Origin: Mucilaginibacter ginsenosidivorax
Lineage (GTDB): Bacteria; Bacteroidota; Bacteroidia; Sphingobacteriales; Sphingobacteriaceae
Direction: 5' to 3'
DNA length: 64,000 nt
NCBI RefSeq assembly: GCF_007971525.1
Contig: NZ_CP042437.1
Coordinates: 3,906,001-3,970,000, forward strand
This document shows, piece by piece, positions 25,373 through 33,441 of the stretch. The translations under genes and the position numbers were made by a program. The notes under the pieces are model-generated. The model had not been told where the DNA came from, did not search any database, and was given only the letters and a program-made list of their open reading frames with translations. The stretch's first letter is position 1, and each line of letters begins with the position of its first letter.

Positions 25373-25978
25373 CTATTTATAGATCTTCCAGTTAATGGGG
25401 TCACCATTGATACCAGAACGTTTGTTTTCTACTAGCCAGTCGACGAATCTATCAGCAACCGCAGTTGGTATAGCCGGGCTTTTTACGCTACGACCGTTGC
25501 TACAAACTGCTCTAAATTCTTCCGGAATCTCAAAAGCTTGATCGCCAAAATAATAAAAGGTTTCACTAATCAATACATATTTGCCTGCCGTATCTGCATC
25601 CAAATGATCTTTATTAACTTTGCCGCCATCTAGCGAATGGGCTGAATCTTCTTGTATCCAATTACCATCTTCGTCTTTATGATAAATGTTATCGCCATAA
25701 AGTTGTACTACACTGCCGTTTAAAACAGGTTTCTTATATTGAAAGCGTGAATCTTCCCAATACTTCTCAAATGTGATTTTTTCTTCCACTCTCATCGCGT
25801 AAATTAAATAGTGGAGTCTATTTAGAGCAACACTACCTGTTCCAAATATCCAATCCCCTATTTGCAAACGTTTATTGTTGCGTATTGCACCTTTGCATAC
25901 AGCTAAAGTGCAGTATTTGCCAAATGGATTTGGCGCTAATCCAAAATCGTGTTCTATCTTATATGAATAATATCCCAT
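25373..25978 (-). CDS. Nmad2 (nucleotide-modification-associated domain 2) protein
   Basis: A 201-residue single-domain protein. Nmad2 features: YSYKIEHDFGLAPNPFGKYCTLAVCK at the N terminus (3-28), GDWIFGTGS (about 42-50), EKITFEKYWEDSRFQYKKP (about 67-85) and YGDNIYH followed by an acidic Asp-Gly-Asn-Trp segment (about 94-106). The family was defined by its linkage to DNA base-modification genes; its biochemistry is not settled, with recognition of modified nucleotides or a nucleotide-processing role proposed. Here it sits between two TIR genes with 1 and 5 bp spacing, so it is surely co-expressed with Thoeris. That placement is the unusual point of the locus. Confidence 0.8.
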   Translation of the reverse strand: MGYYSYKIEHDFGLAPNPFGKYCTLAVCKGAIRNNKRLQIGDWIFGTGSVALNRLHYLIYAMRVEEKITFEKYWEDSRFQYKKPVLNGSVVQLYGDNIYHKDEDGNWIQEDSAHSLDGGKVNKDHLDADTAGKYVLISETFYYFGDQAFEIPEEFRAVCSNGRSVKSPAIPTAVADRFVDWLVENKRSGINGDPINWKIYK

Positions 25979-25979
25979 T

Positions 25980-26471
25980 TTAACGTTTCTTATTACATTT
26001 AACCCTTATTACTGTATTTACAGGCGGACGTGGTTTGCTGTCCGGATTTTCCACGGGTATTGGCTTGCCATCGATAGCATCACAGACTTTGTCAATCGAG
26101 TTCCACCCGAGCACAGCGCCACCATAGCGCTTAAAACTTTCAGGTAAATTCACATCATCTTTGCACCCATGTAAATAAATACCTACAATTGTTTTTCCTT
26201 GAAGATAGGCTTGTTTTATTTCGTAGTCGACCCAAGGCCGACTATGAGTTTCTCTGCCAATAAGGCAGATAAATGTGCCAGCCCATGATATTCCATCCTT
26301 TAGCGTCCTAGCAATCTGCTTGTCACTAGGTCGGACATCTGTATGCTTGGTAGAATCAACAGAACTATTTCGAATCGTGTATCCCTGGTCGGTCAAACGG
26401 TCTTTTAATCCCTGAACGTGGCGGTCATCTTTCCCATGATGACTAATGAAAATGTTTCGAGTTTTATTCAT
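25980..26471 (-). CDS. thsB: Thoeris-type TIR protein, MTH538/DUF1863-like (first TIR)
   Basis: A 163-residue TIR-like protein of the MTH538/DUF1863 group, the same group as the classical Bacillus ThsB. It begins NIFISHHGKDD (6-16) and has WVDYE (80-84) with the catalytic Glu84. A proline-rich, basic tail (about 135-163) follows. I prefer the ATG at 26471, since the domain starts six residues later; an in-frame GTG at 26528 would add 19 hydrophobic residues. It opens the operon; the Nmad2 start is one base past its stop. A second, distinct TIR follows downstream. Confidence 0.88.
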   Translation of the reverse strand: MNKTRNIFISHHGKDDRHVQGLKDRLTDQGYTIRNSSVDSTKHTDVRPSDKQIARTLKDGISWAGTFICLIGRETHSRPWVDYEIKQAYLQGKTIVGIYLHGCKDDVNLPESFKRYGGAVLGWNSIDKVCDAIDGKPIPVENPDSKPRPPVNTVIRVKCNKKR

Positions 26472-26562
26472 AAATATACAATTCTTCACTACAACAGCAG
26501 CTAGTTGTACATTTAATTGAGCGCACACAAAGCAAAAAAGTTTAAAATGTAAAAACTATTTA

Positions 26563-26570
26563 TACCTTTG
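26563..26570 (+). promoter_or_regulatory. Orphan promoter pointing away from the Thoeris operon
   Basis: TACCTTTG is an exact Bacteroidota -7 element, the same octamer found before rlmI and csaA in this window, yet no coding sequence follows on this strand. It may drive a small RNA. Confidence 0.4.
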
Positions 26571-26995
26571 CGGCGTTTTTAAAATAACAACTGCGAGCAA
26601 GCAGTTTAATTAAATCAATGGTGGCCTGCATCGATCGCCAAATTTTTGCAGGTTGCCATTAATTTGTTTCAATGTACGGGCCAATTTTTTATCGATTTTA
26701 AGAATCAACATAGGCGGAGTAGATTGTATATTTTGGCATGATTTTTTTTATTGACCGTCTTGAGATTGAGAATTTTAAATCGCGGAACTATTTTCTCAAT
26801 CTGATTAATTTATTCCCCAATTCCCGTAAAATAATTAAATATATTTTTTTGCTAACAAAATATATTTATTGTGATATTATTATCCCTTGGCAGATGGAAT
26901 GACATTATGTCTCATTTAACATCAACTTGTCAGATTAAAAGTAATTCAATGCTGCCAAATGCCTTGTATTATTTTATTTAAGTCTTAATTTCAAT

Positions 26996-27042
26996 GGTTT
27001 GTTTAAAGGAATATGAATATTTCGATTTCCTTTAAACAAACC
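26996..27042. terminator. Strong 16-bp inverted repeat, probable bidirectional terminator
   Basis: GGTTTGTTTAAAGGAA and its exact complement around a 15-nt loop, 63 bp past the stop of the leftward metallophosphoesterase gene. Confidence 0.5.
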
Positions 27043-27056
27043 GATCATTGACACTG

Positions 27057-27100
27057 TTGAGCCAACGCACAAACCTCTACTCAACACCTGCGCTAAAATG
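27057..27100 (+). repeat. Imperfect 42-44 bp direct repeat, copy 1
   Basis: Begins GAGCCAACGCACAAACCT and ends in CTAAAATGTA. A second copy at 28269-28311 differs at a handful of positions. The two flank the metallophosphoesterase gene and its upstream repeats. Confidence 0.6.
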
Positions 27101-27104
27101 TATT

Positions 27105-27881
27105 TTATTCGTCCAGGCTAATCACCCTTGCGGTATTAAAAGCGCCATGCTCACGGTGCCGTACGTAGCCAAGCTGGTTTGTTACCAGTTGGGTTTTACC
27201 GAGCGTAAAATGGCCGGTGCCTGCATGGTTGTGCCCGTATACCCAATAATCGGCATCAAAGGCGGTAATTAAATGGTCAAGGTTGGTTGCAAATGCGTCA
27301 TTCAGCGGGCTGCCGGCGTACTCAGCAGGATAATTCAAAAATGTTGGCACATGGTGGGTAATGATGATGTTTTTTTCGCCCTCGTTGCTGCCGGGCATTT
27401 TGTCAAAGCAGCTATGCAGATACGCTACGCACCCGGCATGCATCCGGTTATATTGTTGTGCCGATAAGCGCTGGCCTTCAAACCTGATGGCGTGAAAATC
27501 CATTAAGCCCCGTTCGATGTACCACGCGTTTGATGCCCCGATGTTTGACCATAAGGTAGTAAAATGCAGTCGGCTATTTTTTAGCCGGATGCTTGTATTG
27601 TTTAGCAGCGTTACGTTAGGACGGATAGCTTCGGAGAAAGCACCGGTACGGTTAGCCATATCGAAATTGTAATACTCGTGGTTGCCCGGAACCCAATAGG
27701 TTTGCTGGTAGTTATCGGCTATAAAACTGAAAAAATCCTGGTGTTTATCTATCAGTTTTAAGGGCATAACGTCGCCCGCAAGCAAGAGGATCTCCCCGGT
27801 TACTTTCAATGGGTTCTTCTTTATGTACTCCACATTTTCAGGAAATTCTAAATGAAGATCGGATGCTATTTGTAAACGCAT
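27105..27881 (-). CDS. Calcineurin-like metallophosphoesterase
   Basis: A 258-residue cytosolic enzyme with the full metallophosphoesterase motif set: ASDLHLEF (residues 6-13), LLAGDVM (33-39), WVPGNHEYY (63-71), THHVP (about 178) and YGHNHAG (about 217). The two-metal site is complete. Substrate unknown; it could be a phosphodiesterase for cyclic or linear nucleotides. It borders the defence island and is flanked by two similar direct repeats, but its base composition is like the host chromosome, so I do not count it as part of the defence system. Confidence 0.88.
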   Translation of the reverse strand: MRLQIASDLHLEFPENVEYIKKNPLKVTGEILLLAGDVMPLKLIDKHQDFFSFIADNYQQTYWVPGNHEYYNFDMANRTGAFSEAIRPNVTLLNNTSIRLKNSRLHFTTLWSNIGASNAWYIERGLMDFHAIRFEGQRLSAQQYNRMHAGCVAYLHSCFDKMPGSNEGEKNIIITHHVPTFLNYPAEYAGSPLNDAFATNLDHLITAFDADYWVYGHNHAGTGHFTLGKTQLVTNQLGYVRHREHGAFNTARVISLDE

Positions 27882-28979
27882 AACAACTGCCTTTTAACCC
27901 TGGCAGGCGGCAAATAACAAATTTTATTGTCCGCATGCAAGTCGCGATGATTTTGTAGGGTATTGTGTTCCCTTATTGCTTTTAAATACAATTAAGTTAA
28001 GCGTTTTCAACCCTGTAGGAGTATAACATTTGTAGAAAAATAGGAAAACAATGCTCCGTGCCGTACGGAACTTATGTAGCGTACCTACGGCACGCAAAAA
28101 AGTTGCTACAAATGTTTTGCTCCGATGGAGCAACCTGTCAACTCTTTAACTTAATAGCATAGAGGGTAGCATTCCCGCCGCCACCATCCCTTGGCGCAGT
28201 GTTGTGCGGGTGCACGCGTGAAGGCCACTTGTGACTTCCTTTTAATAAATACCAATCAAAGCACAGACGAGCCAACGCTCAAACCTTTACTCAACACCAG
28301 CTAAAACGTATTAGCGTGTTCCGCCTTTACTCATTTTAATGTTCGTGCTAAACTGTTTAGCAGGTTGTGCCAAAGGTACCGTACATTGGGTTTGTGTCCC
28401 CGCGTTCGCGTTAGGGATGGCAGCGGATACAGGCCCACGAGCGTAATGCCTGCAGGCGTATGAGCGCACAGCCCGGCCCGCAGGGAACGCCAGGAAGAAG
28501 AGTGAAGAGGTTAGGGTTAGAATCAAGAATCAAGACTTTTTTTGGGGTTGATTTGTGGGGAGGGGAAGCGTTTAAACACTAAAAAACAATCTCAAAATCC
28601 TAAATTAAAAAGCTCCGAAATCGAACATCCGAATTCCGAAATCATTTGGCTTAACACGCGGAGTTGCAGGGTGGAGAAACGCCTCGCTACAATTCCGATG
28701 GAGGGAATAGCACTGGGCCGCTTTGAGTAACCGACGATGCACGGGTGAGCCCATGCTGAAGCCTTTTACCTAACAATTGCCGTAAGCCATGTTAACCATG
28801 ATAAAATACAATATATTGATTATGAAGTATTTAAAAAATATATTTTCGAAATGTGTTAAGTTATGTTAACCCAACTTACAGGCGTTTGCCCTGCGGTTGG
28901 CGTTGATAAAAAGGGCGGCATATGGCGCTGCCGCTGCCATTGGCAATTAGAAATAACACGCGCCTGCGCCGGCAGCAGG
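27882..28979. repeat. 1.1-kb gene-free region of dispersed repeats
   Basis: 28017-28138 holds an inverted pair of fragments around GTAGGAGTATAACATTTGTAG and its counterpart CTACAAATGTTTTGCTCCGA, flanking a GTACGG/CCGTAC-type core. 28269-28311 is copy 2 of the direct repeat at 27057. 28402-28494 is a forward copy of the GCGTTAGGG family (ends GCCCGGCCCGCAGGGAACGCC). 28511-28540 is an AATCAAGA block. 28660-28750 looks like another decayed repeat. I see no gene here. Confidence 0.55.
28269..28311 (+). repeat. Imperfect 42-44 bp direct repeat, copy 2
   Basis: Begins GAGCCAACGCTCAAACCT; partner of 27057-27100. Confidence 0.6.
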
Positions 28980-30395
28980 TTAAACCATAACCTCGGGATA
29001 ATACCTGGCTATTAAATCCTGCGATGGTTTATCAAGCCCCTTAACCAATTTGGGTGCATCCTGCGGGCGGGTGTCTTTTTGGTTTAATACGTTGATGAGG
29101 CTCCAGTTTTTTACGGGATGTGCGGGACTTGGGTCGGCGGGTTCGGTGGCTTTTAAATCGTAGCGGGTAAAGTCGATTACTTTGGGCGCGGTGTTTAGGT
29201 GCCAGTCGCGCAGGGTAGCCAGCCTGAACTCCTTATTCATATACCATTTAATTTCCAGGTTGTTGTAGGAGTCGCCCAGGCCCGAGCCACGTTCTTCAAA
29301 ACGGTAGTTTAGCTGGTTGTTGTTTTTATTTTGGTTTCGCCAAATGTTGCCATACTCGCCAAAGGTTATAAAATGGGTATCGGGCCAGCGTTTTTTGGTA
29401 TCGGTTACCCACATTTCAAGTGCGTTGCAAATTAAATCTTTGCCCATCTCGTAAACCAGTTGAGCCTCCCATATATTGGTTACCCAGCCAAATTTGTTTA
29501 ACTCGAAGCCTCTATCAAAATGAACAGACTGTGTGTGCATTACTTCGCGGTGCCCCAAATCCAGTCCCCAGCCCACATACGTTTCCAGCGGGCCTACGCC
29601 ACGGCGACTATTATAGCCGTCAATTTTTTGACCTATGGCTCCGCTGCGACGGGCGCAAATAAAATCCATGGTCCAGCCATCCAGGTTTACACAATCGATA
29701 AAATCTGTACTGCCCTGCGCCGGCTTGCAAAAATGTTCTGTTGAAGGATAAAAGGGGTACGAGGGCGAACCGTCGGCACCTCCGCCGTCAATATTAAACT
29801 GGCTCCAGATAACGGCGTGTGCCGCGTGGATGTTTTCATGCACGGCTAGGTATTTTAAATTATCGGCAGACAAAAAACCACCCATGATAGCTTGCGGCCG
29901 GTAGCCCTTGCCTACAAAGTTGGTAATGATCTGGATGGCCTCGGTCATCTCTTTATTGATCCTTTCACGTGGCAGGTACATGGCCGGGAAGTAACCGGGG
30001 AAATAAGATACCTCGTCGCCATATTTTTGCTGGCACTCTACGGTATAGGCGCGAATTTCGGCATAGTTTTTACGTTTATCTTCCAGCGCGTTCAGGGTAA
30101 ACCCCCAGGTGAGCCGCCCATCGGGATTGTTTTTGGCAAAAGCTTCACGCATAGCCTTAACGCCGGCCAGGGTATGCCAGTTGGCTTCATCGCGCGGGTG
30201 CAGCTTTACATCTCTGGATACCTCCCATGGCGTAGTACGTACCATAATGCAAAAAGTAACAAAGCGGTTGCCGTTTAAAGCTAAGGGCGCTGCCGCACTG
30301 TTAACAGGCGCAGCAAAACCCTTTAAAAACTGCGGACCAGCAATTAAACCGGCCCCCGTAATGGCCGATGTTTTGACAAAAGCACGTCTATCCAT
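28980..30395 (-). CDS. Tat-exported DUF3863 protein
   Basis: A 471-residue protein with a twin-arginine signal (MDRRAFVKTSAITGAG, residues 1-16), so it is exported folded. The body matches the Bacteroidota family DUF3863, with GFTLNALEDKRKNYAEIRAY (about 99-118), GGFLSADN (about 174-181) and FITFGEYGNIWRNQ (about 345-358). The fold resembles polysaccharide-deacetylase or glycoside-hydrolase-like barrels, but no activity is known to me. It is monocistronic, set off by repeat regions on both sides. Confidence 0.8.
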   Translation of the reverse strand: MDRRAFVKTSAITGAGLIAGPQFLKGFAAPVNSAAAPLALNGNRFVTFCIMVRTTPWEVSRDVKLHPRDEANWHTLAGVKAMREAFAKNNPDGRLTWGFTLNALEDKRKNYAEIRAYTVECQQKYGDEVSYFPGYFPAMYLPRERINKEMTEAIQIITNFVGKGYRPQAIMGGFLSADNLKYLAVHENIHAAHAVIWSQFNIDGGGADGSPSYPFYPSTEHFCKPAQGSTDFIDCVNLDGWTMDFICARRSGAIGQKIDGYNSRRGVGPLETYVGWGLDLGHREVMHTQSVHFDRGFELNKFGWVTNIWEAQLVYEMGKDLICNALEMWVTDTKKRWPDTHFITFGEYGNIWRNQNKNNNQLNYRFEERGSGLGDSYNNLEIKWYMNKEFRLATLRDWHLNTAPKVIDFTRYDLKATEPADPSPAHPVKNWSLINVLNQKDTRPQDAPKLVKGLDKPSQDLIARYYPEVMV

Positions 30396-30709
30396 GGTAT
30401 GTATTTGATGTTATGAAGCCAAATATACTGGAATTGGGGAATGGTTGGGGAAGAATCAAGAGGTTAGAATCAAGATGTAAGACTTTTTTGGGGGGGGATT
30501 TGTAGTCCGGTAGCGGTAAGTTCATAGCGGTACCTGTGGACGGACGGACACCTTGTACCTGCAATAGGGTAAGTTGATTGGGTTGATAGATTGATTAAGT
30601 TGATTGGGTTGATAGATTGATTAAGTTGATTGGGTTGATAGTTGGGATTAATTTTTTAACCTAATCAACCACTCACTTAATCAACCCAATCAACCATTCC
30701 AACCACTCA
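30396..30709. repeat. AATCAAGA block and GTTGATTGGG tandem repeat with inverted end
   Basis: 30450-30485 is an AGAATCAAGA block. From 30571 a 26-bp unit (AGTTGATTGGGTTGATAGATTGATTA) is repeated about two and a half times and is followed at 30659-30712 by the complementary sequence AATCAACCCAATCAACCA, so the whole can fold into a long hairpin just past the stop of the DUF4397 gene. The same sequence family is at 53508-53728. Confidence 0.75.
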
Positions 30710-31423
30710 CTAATAATAATATACATTCTCCTGGGCATGGACGGTCAGCTTTTTTGTATCGGTAGCTGCCGAGAGGCCCTGCACCCAGATGGTATTGAGG
30801 GTTTTGTTTTTGATGCGCACATCGGTAAGGGTATACAATACGGTAGCTGTACCGGCCTTATGAATTTCGAAGGTGTAGGTGCTGCCGCCGGTAACGGTTA
30901 CAAACGGGGTGTATTGTTTGTAGGTTTTTGCCGATGCCAGGGTAGCGCCGCCTTTAACAACCAGGTCGAGCGCCTGGTTATCGGGACTCAGGTTAACAAA
31001 GCGGATGCCGGCTTTGCCTTCATCCGGTACGCCTACCGAGTCGGGGATAACCAGTATGGCAGGCGTGCTTACCACGTTAGCCAAAAATACCGAATAAAGT
31101 TTATTGGCTGCAAAAGTAGCCGTATCGCTGATGATTTTTTGGCTGCTATTGCCTACGTAAAATGTGATGGTGCGTTTGCCGGTATAGGCATTAATGTAAT
31201 CCAAACTTTCGCCGCTTGGGATGTAAAAGTTATTGGCCCGGTTCTGGTCGAGGAAAAAATCAACCGGCTGCGCATCGGGCGAGGCGTTGATTGCCGAAAC
31301 CAAAGCTATTTTGGGCGCTATGTATTGGTGGTTATCGTCGTTTTTAAGGCACGATGTTAAAGAAACCGCAAGCAAACATATCATCCCGATCATGCCTGCC
31401 CTTTGTGTAAAAATTTGCTTCAT
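30710..31423 (-). CDS. DUF4397-domain lipoprotein
   Basis: A 237-residue lipoprotein. The lipobox SLTSC sets the lipidated Cys at residue 25. The mature part has DUF4397 features: IALVSAINASPDAQPVDFFLDQNR (about 38-61), YIPSGESLDYINAYTGKRTITFY and a repeated half around IRFVNLSPDNQALDLVVKGG (about 139-158), which suggests two Ig-like beta domains. Cell-surface or periplasmic, function unknown; Bacteroidota genomes carry several. It ends next to the VNTR hairpin that may serve as its terminator. Confidence 0.82.
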   Translation of the reverse strand: MKQIFTQRAGMIGMICLLAVSLTSCLKNDDNHQYIAPKIALVSAINASPDAQPVDFFLDQNRANNFYIPSGESLDYINAYTGKRTITFYVGNSSQKIISDTATFAANKLYSVFLANVVSTPAILVIPDSVGVPDEGKAGIRFVNLSPDNQALDLVVKGGATLASAKTYKQYTPFVTVTGGSTYTFEIHKAGTATVLYTLTDVRIKNKTLNTIWVQGLSAATDTKKLTVHAQENVYYY

Positions 31424-31558
31424 AGTAATGGTTAGTAAGTATATATAAAACCATTACGGATGTTTTTTTGCAAACGCTACAACAGGAGTTGGATTTGAGA
31501 CGAAGCATTATCGGTTAATTATTATTGCTCCTTATCCAGTCATTTTATGGCTGCAAAA

Positions 31559-32584
31559 TCATTCAAAAGTAATTTCCACATTGTCAGTAACCGGGTGGCC
31601 TGTGCAGGTAAGGATGAGGCCGGCGGCCTGGTCGGCATTGGTGAGCACGTCGTTTTTTACCATTTCTACTTTTCCGGTAATGCACCTGGCTGTACAGGTG
31701 GAGCATACCCCGTTGCGGCAGCTGTAGGGCAGGGGCAGGTTGTTTTGCAGGGCGGCCTGCAAAATAGACTGGTTTTCGCCCACGGGCAGGTCATGAAGTT
31801 CGCCGTTGAATTTGATCCTGATATTACGGGGAGCAAAAATAGTGGCGGTAGCAGATACCGCGACAGTCTCTAAAACAAAGTTTTCCCTGCGGATCTGCTT
31901 AGGGTCAATTCCCATATACACCAGCGCAAAGCGAATCATCCGCATGTATGGAAATGGCCCGCAGAGGTAAAATTCGGCATTGCCCAGGCCTGAGGGTGCC
32001 AATTGCCGGGTTAAACTTTCAACCCTGTCGGCATTCAGGCGGTTGGCTTCACTGCTCAGTAGGTGAATGATTTTAAATCTGCCGGGGTGAAGGGTGGCAA
32101 GCAGGTCAAGTTCGCTTTTAAATAGTACGGAGCCAGCATCCTGGTTGCTGTAAATAAGCGTAAGCCTGCTTTTGCCCGGTCGGTTCAGGATATATTTTAG
32201 CTGCGAGAATATGGGAGTAATGCCACTACCGCCTGCAAAAAAGAGTATGGATTTGTCTTGTTGATAGTTACTTACCGTAAACCTGCCTGCCGGTGCCAGG
32301 GCATTAAGCACATCGCCGGCTTTTATTTTGGTGAGCATAAAGCGCGAGATTTCGCCGTTACTGATACGCTTTATGGTGATGGAAAGCAAAGGCTCGTCTG
32401 GCGAGGAACTTAAAGAATATGACCGGCGGATTTCCTCGTTGCGATGATTAAATATCAGTGTGAGGAATTGTCCGGCTTTGTGTAGTACAGGCTTGCCGGG
32501 TGTATTGGACAGGTAAAAGGTAGCCGTATCGGGGGCTTCCCATTTTATCTGTTCAACTTTAAGCTTCAGTATATCAGTGGTCAT
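31559..32584 (-). CDS. PaaE/Hmp-type ferredoxin-NADP(H) reductase with 2Fe-2S domain
   Basis: A 341-residue electron-transfer protein. FAD domain: RRSYSLSSSP (about 54-63). NAD(P)H domain: LFFAGGSGITPIFSQLKY (about 111-128) and CGPFPYM (about 206). C-terminal plant-type 2Fe-2S domain: CRNGVCSTCTARC (about 289-301) with the fourth Cys in ILTCTGHP near 332. Similar to PaaE and other reductases that feed oxygenases. No phenylacetate genes are near, so the partner is unknown. I use the ATG at 32584; a TTG three codons upstream is the alternative. Confidence 0.88.
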   Translation of the reverse strand: MTTDILKLKVEQIKWEAPDTATFYLSNTPGKPVLHKAGQFLTLIFNHRNEEIRRSYSLSSSPDEPLLSITIKRISNGEISRFMLTKIKAGDVLNALAPAGRFTVSNYQQDKSILFFAGGSGITPIFSQLKYILNRPGKSRLTLIYSNQDAGSVLFKSELDLLATLHPGRFKIIHLLSSEANRLNADRVESLTRQLAPSGLGNAEFYLCGPFPYMRMIRFALVYMGIDPKQIRRENFVLETVAVSATATIFAPRNIRIKFNGELHDLPVGENQSILQAALQNNLPLPYSCRNGVCSTCTARCITGKVEMVKNDVLTNADQAAGLILTCTGHPVTDNVEITFE

Positions 32585-32593
32585 ACGGTACAA

Positions 32594-32626
32594 AAACGGC
32601 CCCGTTACATGGTAAGGGGCCGTTTA
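32594..32626 (-). terminator. Bidirectional terminator after sod
   Basis: AAACGGCCCC and GGGGCCGTTT form a 10-bp stem. Read leftwards it follows the sod stop by about 20 bp and is followed by a short T run. It separates sod from the reductase gene. Confidence 0.75.
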
Positions 32627-32647
32627 TATTTTAATGGGCAGCTTAAA

Positions 32648-33259
32648 TTAAGCTATCGCTTTTGCATAAAGTTCGGCAACGTGTGCCCAGTTAATCACGC
32701 TCCAGATGCCTGTTAAATAATCAGGACGGCGGTTTTGATATTTAAGGTAATAGGCATGTTCCCAAACATCGATACCTAAAATTGGGGTGCCTTTTACTTC
32801 GGCAATGTCCATCAATGGGTTATCCTGGTTAGGGGTTGATGTTACAGCCAGTTTTTTATCAGCAGTAACAATTAACCATGCCCAGCCAGATCCAAAGCGG
32901 GTTGCACCAGCTTCGTTAACTTTAGTTTTTAAATCGGCAATTGAACCAAAAGTGCTGGTAATTGCAGCAGCTAAAGCGCCTGTAGGTTCGCCGCCACCAT
33001 TTGGTGAAAGTAAAGTCCAGAACAGGGTGTGGTTGTAGTGGCCGCCACCATTATTACGTACAGCAGGCGCAAATTTTGAAATATTTTTGATGATATCCTC
33101 AATGCTGCTATCAGCTTCCGGCTTACCTTCAAGGGCTTTATTTAAATTAGTAACATAAGCCTGGTGATGTTTGCCATGGTGAATTTCCATGGTCAGTTTA
33201 TCAATGTGCGGTTCCAATGCATCGGTAGCGTAGGATAACGCCGGTAGTGTAAATGCCAT
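32648..33259 (-). CDS. sodA: Superoxide dismutase (Fe/Mn)
   Basis: A 203-residue cytosolic SOD. Metal ligands: His27 in LTMEIHHGKHHQAY, His78 in GGHYNHTLFW, then Asp and His in GIDVWEHAYYLKYQNRRPDYL (about 166-186). The GSGWAWL and metal-binding segments are intact. Fe versus Mn preference cannot be fixed; the gene symbol is a convention. A -7 box TATATTTG (33302-33295, minus strand) lies 36 bp upstream of the ATG. The hairpin at 32594-32626 follows the stop. Confidence 0.95.
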   Translation of the reverse strand: MAFTLPALSYATDALEPHIDKLTMEIHHGKHHQAYVTNLNKALEGKPEADSSIEDIIKNISKFAPAVRNNGGGHYNHTLFWTLLSPNGGGEPTGALAAAITSTFGSIADLKTKVNEAGATRFGSGWAWLIVTADKKLAVTSTPNQDNPLMDIAEVKGTPILGIDVWEHAYYLKYQNRRPDYLTGIWSVINWAHVAELYAKAIA

Positions 33260-33294
33260 AATTACAATTTTAAAGTTTAATGATTGTTATGTAA

Positions 33295-33302
33295 CAAATA
33301 TA
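33295..33302 (-). promoter_or_regulatory. -7 box of sod promoter
   Basis: TATATTTG on the minus strand, matching TAnnTTTG, 36 bp before the sod start codon. Confidence 0.5.
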
Positions 33303-33441
33303 AGAGTAGATTTTACTTTTTGTTCTAAAAATATTGTCAAGGTTGTGTCTGAATCAGGATTTACAGAATTTAAGAATTAGCAGAATCTTATCAAGCTATA
33401 AAAGCATTCTGTCCATTCTTAAATTCTGAAAATTCTGATCC

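Larger units (their letters stand above)
26472..27104. other. Noncoding A/T-rich segment with divergent promoter and three hairpins
   Basis: No reading frame is convincing. A rightward -7 box TACCTTTG is at 26563-26570. Downstream are: a small CTGC/GCAG hairpin at 26589-26606; a stem with 14-nt arms at 26617-26630 and 26647-26660 (AATGG...CCTGCA); a perfect 10-bp stem AGATTGAGAA/TTCTCAATCT at 26763-26772 and 26793-26802; and a perfect 16-bp stem at 26996-27011 and 27027-27042. The last may be the bidirectional terminator of the metallophosphoesterase gene. Confidence 0.55.

Noticed and set aside
27105..27881. Metallophosphoesterase as member of the Thoeris system
   Set aside because: Separate transcription unit with a terminator between, host-like composition; association is only by position.
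28542..28730. 62-codon frame
   Set aside because: Lies in decayed repeats, no motif.
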